DNA from: Odontesthes bonariensis
Lineage: Eukaryota; Chordata; Actinopteri; Atheriniformes; Atherinopsidae
DNA: 64,000 nt
Reading direction: 5' to 3'
NCBI RefSeq assembly: GCF_027942865.1
Contig: NC_134521.1
Location: 21,330,449 to 21,394,448, forward strand
Below are positions 56,365 to 64,000 of the stretch, one piece after another. The notes beneath the pieces are model-generated. The model worked only from the letters and a program-made list of their open reading frames with translations. It did no database searches and was not told where the DNA came from. A program made the translations under genes and the position numbers. The stretch's first letter is position 1, and each line of letters starts with the position of its first letter.

Positions 56365-58506
56365 GTTTGTTTTTTTGGTGGTTGTTTTTTTTATATAGCC
56401 ACACTATATCTGCGTGGCGCATGCACCAGTGGCTGAGGCACGGCAACCCGACCAGGACAATGCAAAGGAATTTAGGCTGACATGAAGGAACAACAATTTA
56501 ATTGTGTGTAGTTAAATATGACACAACAGAACTTCTGTTGTGTATGCATTCTAATATGCTTTACTCTGTTCATTTTACATTTTTATGGAATATGTATTTA
56601 CAAAAAACAAAAGATAATTTTTTATCAGAAATAATAATATAAGTATATCTATGCACCCTATTTGACTGTTATCAGTCTATTCAATAGACTATCAGCACAC
56701 ATCAGTCCTGCTGCGTTTTTTTTTTTTTTTTTTTGATCAGGTTGCCAGATCTCGTCTTTTATGTTTAGCTTACCTGGTAGCTATTGTAGCAGTGTGGTTG
56801 TTGACCCAATAGAGGCGGACTGGTCACGTAATGCGTAAAAAACGCAGGTACTAGCGAACCTGGCAACCACTCCGAGCTGGTTAAAGAGCTACTTACCAAA
56901 AAACATGACTCCTATTTATGTGTGTATGTATGCCGACATAAACATACATATGTCTATTTGGTTATATGTGTATCTGATTTGATGGAAGAAGTTGGGCTGA
57001 TTAATATAGTGATGAAAGAGTAGTAGTATTATACTAGTGAATATAGCGGACAAACAACATACACACACACACATATGTCTGTCTAATTGAGGTGCTGAGA
57101 GGGCTACCTGTTGAAGAATGATCTTTATTGTTATTGTTTATCATTTTTGTGAAGTGAGTGCCCTGCCATAGGGGTTTGGGATGTTTACATACCCATGCCC
57201 AGGGGCCCATTGTCACCCACCTATGAGTAAAATAATCCAAAGCCAAAATTATGAACATGATTAGGAAAATCATCAATACCTTGAAGGTTCTTTCTAACCA
57301 AAAATGAAAAAAAAAAAAAATCCAAAGACTTGATTTCATCCAGGTTGGACAATCAAATGGTCTTAGAACCCACACCTCAAAGAAGCTTACACCAAACAGA
57401 GGTGAAAATTACACTTTGTTGTAGGACAAAATGAAAGACATTTTTGAAAATACCTTGACCTGGTGAATAACATATGTGTGAAGATTATAAATCAGTCCTG
57501 CCTTGAAATATTGACCTCTGAACGTTGACCTCAGTGCAATTTAGAAGGCTTGTTAATCATTAACAGAAGAGGCTACAGATATGGAACCAACTGTTATGGA
57601 GAGCTCTTGACTTCAGCTATGTGACTATACCCATATGGATATTGTCACCAAGGGGGACGCTATCAAATATGGTAAAAAATAATTTTCACCAATTTCACAA
57701 TTGCATATTTAAAATATGGTGACATAAATGTGTTTTCCACCCCTTTAAATCTCTCCTTGTACTCTCAATTTAGTATTTACCACTCCAAATTATAAGAAAT
57801 ACGCCTGTTTTTAAAATAAACTACAATTTCTTTGTGATGTGCTATGTATCTGATCTGAGCGCCATATTTGTAGTTCTTCCCAGTTTGCAAAGTAGGGTTT
57901 TAAAAACATATATATATTGAATATATCAAATATCTAGTGCAGCCGAATTAGTAATTATACTTCATCTATATGATTGAGGTTTGAAAAAAGTCCAGATGTT
58001 GGTATATGTTAGATATTCTAACTGTTATTGTCGAAATGTGGTTTTGGGTTAGCAGTTTCTTCCGTTTTGCAAAGTAGGGTTGGAAAAACATACATCTACT
58101 AAATATATAAAATATCAAGTACAGCCGAATTAGTAATTACACTTCATCTCGATGATCAATACAAAGAAAAATTAAATAAATTTACTTCAGATACTTTTAG
58201 AGCCGCACCATGTAATATCATACAAAATCAACACGGTACTCGTAGTACTTCCGGTTTGCAAGTTTTATTTATAGTCGCATAAAGACAGATTATATGTGCG
58301 TATAATATATTTATGATGAATATATTATGAGAGATACACGTTTGGTCAATAAAAAAAAAAATTAAAAAAAAAAAGCCCATGCCTGATAACAGGCCTTCTC
58401 GCTCTACTGGCTCACTGAAATAATGGCCCACTGATAGAAATGTTTGATAATGTTTTATCAACCATTTCTATGATAAGGTCACTATTGTTATGTGGCTATA
58501 TCTTTA

Positions 58507-58510
58507 TATA

Positions 58511-58572
<62 letters not shown>
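58507..58572. repeat. (TA)n microsatellite
   Basis: About 30 TA units with one early interruption (tatttata). Confidence 0.95.
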
Positions 58573-58577
<5 letters not shown>

Positions 58578-60044
58578 TTTTTATCATTTTTTTTAAACAG
58601 AAATTAAAATTTCTCGCTAGAAATTCCATCGAAATGCATACAAATGCAGATGCTTTATTATAGTATTTTTATACTCCGTCTGTCCCCTGTAAGAAAAGTT
58701 ATCAGCTGTGGAAATGCTTGCTTAGAAGCCACTGGGTCTAAAAAGGAAATTGTATTTGAAACCAAAGTGGCGTCCACACTGATTCCAAATTTTGAGTGTG
58801 GTTCTGACCCAATAAAATGTTGATGCTTTACTGCTGTTTGGTTAGTTTGGCTGCAGTCTCTGTACTCTGCCTCTGTTTTTTGTCACATCAGGGATCTCAC
58901 GATCATCTTACAACGACAGGTTGGAAAAAGCTCACACCTGCTCCTGAAAGAGGTCCTGAATCAGTTTTCCTGTTGGCTTTGAGGAAGCCTTTGCTTGGAC
59001 ATTGTTCCACACAGGTGTTAGGCTGGGTTTTCCCTTTAAAAGAATGAAGCTTCCCACGTTGACAGCTGCAGATGGCAACAAGAGGAAACTGCGTTTTAGT
59101 GGCAGTGAGGAGAAGTCAGGCAGCGTGACGCTCAGCTGTTCGGGAGTTCAGATATCAGTCCGACCACTTTGTGTCTCTTACTGTGTGCAGATAAGTCAGT
59201 CAGTCTGTTGGTTTATGCAACCCAGAGATTATATAACAAAACTCAGGGTGAAAATTGATGACTCCCCCCCTGCAAGTTATTACTTTGTTTTAGGTACATT
59301 GAATGGATTGTGGCCAAAATAATGACAGATAATAAGTAAATAAATGCCTTCTGGTAACTCTATTAGTTTGTAATTTTCTCCTGATGCATTTCTATTTTCC
59401 ATTTATTCCCATAATGGCTATCGGGTACTGGTTGGCCCCAACTGATCTGCACTTTTAGCTTTAAGGTGGAACTTGTTCTCGTGATGCAGATGTTTGTCTT
59501 CAAGGCTGACTGTTTTTAGAGTCATAAAACGTGGTTCATGGCTTTACAAGAGCCCAGAGCAAGCAACACTTCTGGTCGATGATATTTTTGTTTTTTTAGT
59601 GATTTGATAACAGAACTTTGGTTCTGAACTCTCTTTATCAGTGTTCTGAGTTTGAAAGTATGGACAAGACTCAATATTTCTTTTTTCTTTTTGACAGCTG
59701 GTTGCGCAAATGCAGCTTTATCTCACAGCGATTTGTTTCTAAGAGTTTCTATGAAGCTCCAAAAGACAAGCCACATTACCGCCATAAGAAGCACGTAGAA
59801 GAAGAGTAGGATGGTGGAGGAATCATTGGTTGTGGTTGTTGTTTTGCTCATGGTTTGAAAGAACACATCTTATAAATGGTGAATCTAATTTGCTTTGACA
59901 ATGGACACACAGGATTTTCTTTTCTCTTTTCTTTGAAATGCTCCCAAATTGGAGACACTTTTCCTCTTTTTCTCCTTATTGTTTTCTCCGGTTTCCTCCA
60001 TCAAATAAAGCTGCTACAAGCGCAGCCCGTGCGTAACTTGTAGA

Positions 60045-61075
60045 ACTTCCTTTAGCAGCAATAAGTTGAAGTGATGGTTTTCTGTTTGACGTTATCAGTC
60101 TCTCACATGGTTGGGGAGGAATCTTGGCCCACTCTTCTCTTCTTTTCAACGTTGCTTCAGCTCATTGAGGTTTGCAGCATTGGTTTATGCACAGCCCTCT
60201 TAAGGTCCCACCACAACATTTCAGTCAGGTTGAGGTCTGGGCTTTGACTGGACCATTGCAACACTTTGATTCTTTTATTCTTCAGACATTCTGTTGTAGA
60301 TCTGCTGCTGTGTTTAGGATCATTGTCCTGTTGATGGCCCAGTTTCAGCCAAGCTTTAGCTTTCAGACAGCCTCACATCTGACTCGAGAATACTTTAGTA
60401 TACAGAGGAGTTCATGGTGGACTCAATGACTGCAAGGTGTCCAGTTCCTGTGGCTGCAGAACAAGCCCAAACCATCAGCCCTCCACCACCGTGCTTGACA
60501 GCTGGTGTGAGGTGTTTGTGCTGATATGCTGTGTTTGGTTTTCTCCAAACATGCTGCTGTGCATTATGAGCAAACATCTTTGGTCACTTTGGTCTGGTCT
60601 GTCCAAAGGACATTGTTCCAGAAGTCTTGTGGTTTGTTCAGATGTAACTTTACAAACCTAAGCTGTGCTGCCATGTTCTTTTTAGAGAGAAGAGGCTTTC
60701 TCCTGCAACCCTTCCAAACAAGCCAACTTGTTCAGTCTTTTTCTAATTGTCTTGTCATGAACTTTAACATTTAACATGCTATTTGAGGCCTGTAGAGTCT
60801 GAGATGTAGCTCTTGGGTTTTTGACCTTGGGGTGAACTTGCTGGGACGTCCACTCCTGGGAAGATTGACAGCTGTCCTGAATGTTTTCCACATGTGAATA
60901 ATCTTTTGGAAATGGCCTTATAACCCTTCCCAGAGTGATGGGCAGCAACAATTGCTTCTCTAAGATCATTACTGATGTCTTTCCTCGTGGGCATTGTGTC
61001 AATCTACCTATTTCCTGTGGAAGCAGTAAGGGTTCACTTAGTTTTTCATACCCTGCTTCTGTGTTTTGTCTCAGA
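60045..61075 (-). mobile_element. Tc1-type transposon copy, minus orientation, inactive
   Basis: Carries a broken transposase (60110-60994 minus). The N-terminal flank reads 'accttactgcttccacaggaaataggtagattgacacaatg' on the minus strand, the usual lead-in of this fish Tc1 family, and the opposite end has related 'acttcctttagcagcaataagttgaag'. Limits are approximate. Confidence 0.75.
60110..60994 (-). pseudogene. Tc1-type transposase pseudogene in GRK intron 1
   Basis: Minus strand from 60994: MPTRKDISNDLREAIVAAHH and SGKGYKAISK (first helix-turn-helix), then a frameshift to SSQEWTSQQVHPKVKNPRAT (second HTH region), then MFAHNAQQHVWRKPNTAYQH and HGGGGLMVWACSAATGTGHL in the catalytic core; further blocks up to about 60110 are frameshifted. 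More complete than the 19545-20175 copy and close to it in sequence, but with several frame breaks. Confidence 0.87.
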
Positions 61076-61182
61076 CAGTGTAATATGTCGTGTTATTGAT
61101 CATCTCAGGTTATTTTCACTTTATGTTTGTTATGTCCTGACATGTAACACTGTGAATTCACAAGACTCTACTGAATGATAAT

Positions 61183-62818
61183 TAGAGATGCACCGATTGC
61201 AAAATTCTTGGCCGATACCGATTTCCGGTTTTTGAGGAGGTCTGACCTGCCAAAACCGTTTTTTCTGATACCGATTTTCTATCTAAGAAATAATTATAAT
61301 CATATAATAGACACTATATTTGTTTGGCTTGAGTACCCTCTCCCAAATTTAATACAAGTACCCTTCTCCCAGACAACATTTGGCAGTGCTGTGTCAGAAA
61401 AGTACCGCCTACTTGCTCATTTGTACCGTGGACTCAGGTGTTTCATCAGTGCCATGAACTCCATTATTTTCCTAGTGGTGGCGGTGAACTTTTCAGTGTT
61501 GATGTTGAACATAGCAGCCACGGTGGAGGGTTGTTGTGGTTGCTGCGACTCTGCTGCATCCCTCCTCTTAGCAGCAGTGTCCTCCTTATATTTGCTAAAA
61601 AAAACCTAGGTGCTTCTTTTCCAAGTGGCGTACAGTGGAAACCGCTTATAGTGATCACGTTGGTTCAGAGCGAATTTGAACACTATAAGCGGTTGATTAC
61701 TAAAACCAAATTTGTATCACAGGTATTTCACTTATTTTTTTATGCAGAATATCATCTAAATACCATTTGTATCGTTTTTCAATGAGAAAAATTAAATGAA
61801 ACGAAACGAAATGAAATGAATAGCTTCAGCATTTACTGAATTTTATTATCATACAAATTTAATTACAGTACTGCGCAGTGCGCAGACATACTGTAGGCTA
61901 ACTCAAATACAGTACGTTACTTATTCTCTGCTGTGCCGCCGGTGCATTTTTTTTTTTTTACAAGTCTGAAAATAAAGTTTGAATTCAATCCGCCTTTCAG
62001 CACCCCTGCTCGGATCTATGCTCCTCCGTGCCGGTGTTCTGTCGATTTGTGCTACTTAGCGTGAAAACAAAACTTAGAAAATTGGCTCGGCGCATGCGCA
62101 AAACCACCGGCCTCCCATCTTACAAGAACCAGCCTGGAGCTTCCAGCGGTCACACGCGCATTCAATCCGCTCTCCAGCACCCATCCTCGGACACATGCTC
62201 CTCCAGGACTTCCTTTTTCCAGCCATGATTCGCGCGCTTGCTGCCCGGTGTCAACTCGTTACGTTAACTAGCGAGGCAGAAGCAGACGTCCAGAAAGGAA
62301 TCAAGGGAGTAAAAAACATAATAGCTACACGTAGTTTTAAAATTATTTTTGCACATGTTTACATTCATAAAATGGCCAAAAATGAACATTATAAGCGGAT
62401 TTCTTGATTACTATAAAACAAATTATTTAAACAGCATTTGTATAGAAATGATTCTGTCCCAAGCCTACTATATCCGTGACCACTATAAGCGGTTTCCAAA
62501 GTTTGTTGTTCCAAATGTCTTAGGCGTTGATCCTCCGCGGCTTACTTTTGACTTGCAAGCATTACAAACAGCGTGTTTTGGGTCGTCCTGGCACAAAGTG
62601 AAAAAAGTCCAAATCAGTGACATGTTTTCTTCCTGAGTCTTGCTAGTTTTTAGCTGTTTTGCTCTGGGCGCGTTGAGCTGCTACGCACCGCGCATGCGGG
62701 TCAGTTTGATCAGCTGAAAACCGGAAATTACGACAGTGACCGGCCGGTCACCGATTGGGGCCGATTGGATATAAAACCGGCTTTTTTAATCGGTGGCCGA
62801 TTGATCGGTGCATCTCTA
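61183..62818. mobile_element. hAT transposon, non-autonomous, 1.6 kb
   Basis: Perfect 15-bp inverted ends tagagatgcaccgat / atcggtgcatctcta, flanked by a perfect 8-bp duplication atgataat (61175-61182 and 62819-62826). Subterminal ccgat repeats occur at both ends. No transposase frame. Contains a nested element at about 61633-62497. Confidence 0.92.
61633..62497. mobile_element. Possible Tigger/pogo-like element nested in the hAT
   Basis: Left 'cagtggaaaccgcttatagtgatcacg' preceded by TA; right 'cgtgaccactataagcggtttcca' is its inverse for about 22 bp, but the final ctg and TA are missing or mutated. The motif actataagcgg recurs internally (61681, 62390). cagtgg...cttat ends and TA targets suggest pogo/Tigger; no transposase. 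Confidence 0.55.
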
Positions 62819-64000
62819 ATGATAATCAAAACTTAAATGTACATTTATATGGAAAAAAAACTCCTCGCTGGTTCCTTCTTCTCCACCAGAATCTATAATT
62901 CAGTGTATTTGAGCTGAATCATGTTCTTGTTCATTTCAGTTCCTGTTTGAAGCCCAATAAGCACTTATGAAATGTGAATCACAAAAGTTATTGTGTTGAA
63001 ATATTGGCTCACATGATGTGTGCACAGTGTGGTTAATGCCTTATTCAGGTCAGGGGAAGAGTCTTAGTCTACATTTTTTATTATGTAAACATTCTTGTTG
63101 TACTTTTATGCTACGTCAAATATTGTGGTTTTGAATTATGTAGAAGCGCCTCAAGCCCCAAATAAAACATGGATACAGTGTTTATTCAAAGTCTGTAAAT
63201 ACAAATAAGATGCAAATATTGGCTGCTCCATCCACAGTGCCTTTGTAGTGCGCAGGGCATGATTCCATTTCAGATGATAACCATCGTTTGTCTTTAAAAT
63301 GACAGGATGTATGAAAACGAAAGACTTTTCTGCTGCAGCTGAAAACATTCAAAACAGTCTGATAGATTAATCTGCTGCTTGTACAATTGTACTGATCTTG
63401 TGTTATTTAGAAGAAAACAGGAAGAAAGTTACTGCATTCAACGGAAAGCTGTTCTTTACGTGAAGATTTGAGATATTTCTCGTCTCTTGACTCGTTCACT
63501 GCAGATTAGACATGATGTTGTGGTCTGTAAATGTCAGTTCACATTTTATGTCGCTTTTTTTCTCTCAGGTCTGCTGCCCCTATATGTTGTTTTATTACTT
63601 TTAACACTTAAATAATGGCGTTCACCTTCTTACGTAACCTTGAAATTCATAGGAAATTGAACACCACGTTCACCTTTAAATCCGTTTTCCTGCACTTGAA
63701 AGCTTTTACTTCCATAACTGATTTAGCAAATTGCATTCAATGGCATAAAACGCAGAATTTAAACTTCTTTTTTAAAACTGTATCCACTTTATAAAGTATT
63801 ATGAGTGGCTCCTATTAAAAAAAGGAACACAGAGAAACTTTATTTCAGCATGCCAACTCTATGTTTTACATTTGTTTCCTTGAAAGCTTTACCTAACAGG
63901 CAGTGACAGGAAATAAATGCTGGCAAAAGAATTGATCAAGACTCCAGATCAGGAGAAATATAGTCATTTTTGGACGGCAAAACCAGGCAATCAAAGCATG

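Larger units (their letters stand above)
56071..58651. repeat. Large inverted-repeat segment (arms 56071-56108 and 58612-58651)
   Basis: tctgcatttgtatgcatttc-gatgg...tagcgag on the left recurs inverted as ctcgcta...ccatcgaaatgcatacaaat-gcag on the right with few differences. It may mark the inner ends of a ~2.6-kb element; no target duplication was found. Inside are (AT)n at 56320-56361, (TA)n at 58507-58572, and three ~180-bp tandem copies at about 57894-58260. The frames at 56185-56436 and 57034-57375 are not recognisable genes. Confidence 0.55.
51841..64000 (+). other. GRK gene intron 1 (at least 12.1 kb in window)
   Basis: No second exon (expected to begin with the GGGK/N basic stretch) is seen to the right edge. 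Contents: hAT elements, a minisatellite, long TA repeats, a palindrome, a Tc1 copy. The interval 62830-64000 shows nothing recognisable, and 58680-60045 is AT-rich with no named feature. Confidence 0.75.

Overview
This window is vertebrate nuclear DNA, almost certainly from a ray-finned (teleost, probably percomorph) fish. It has intron-split genes with GT/AG junctions, CpG-rich first exons, and a teleost-type transposon load: Tc1, hAT, L2/CR1-group LINEs, an RTE-like tail and many TTAA-flanked miniature elements. No bacterial, organellar, tRNA, rRNA or CRISPR feature was seen.

Four host genes can be read from exons. (1) 893-1011, minus: first coding exon of a WWC-family scaffold (wwc1/KIBRA-like), a complete WW domain; the gene continues off the left edge. 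(2) 8813-21867, plus: the complete four-exon arl10 gene (223 codons). (3) 32051-38741, minus: the complete five-exon nop16 gene (174 codons). (4) 51789-51840, plus: first coding exon of a GRK4/5/6-type kinase, most likely grk6; everything to its right is intron 1. From memory of the human map, ARL10 and NOP16 are convergent neighbours on 5q35, with GRK6 on the same arm and WWC1 at 5q34, so this looks like an old syntenic block. The genes have unrelated jobs (Hippo/polarity scaffold, ARF-like GTPase, 60S ribosome assembly, receptor kinase). Nothing suggests a joint pathway.

Most of the rest is transposon strata. 3.5-8.0 kb holds a foldback element and a three-level nest: a hAT containing a second DNA element containing a 5'-truncated LINE whose 5' end is a perfect 53-bp hairpin. 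The arl10 introns hold a Tc1/mariner relic, a LINE relic split by a TTAA element, and a second Tc1 copy. The arl10-nop16 gap has two TTAA elements and nop16 intron 4 has a third. 40.7-46.5 kb is a nearly full-length minus-strand L2-like LINE (SGNH-esterase ORF1, endonuclease, YADD reverse transcriptase). It is interrupted by two TTAA elements and by a 607-bp insert carrying a RecQ-helicase-like fragment. A piggyBac-like foldback lies just upstream of grk6. The grk6 intron holds a 1.9-kb hAT with transposase exon remnants, a 31-bp minisatellite, a 23-bp-arm palindrome, a Tc1 copy and a 1.6-kb hAT.

Most noteworthy: at least eight elements with apparent TTAA target duplications, from different families, two of them sharing a core but not ends; the helicase-bearing insert; the LINE hairpin; and an extreme poly-C/(CT)n tract at the nop16 intron 4 acceptor. 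All homology calls are from reading motifs, not searches.
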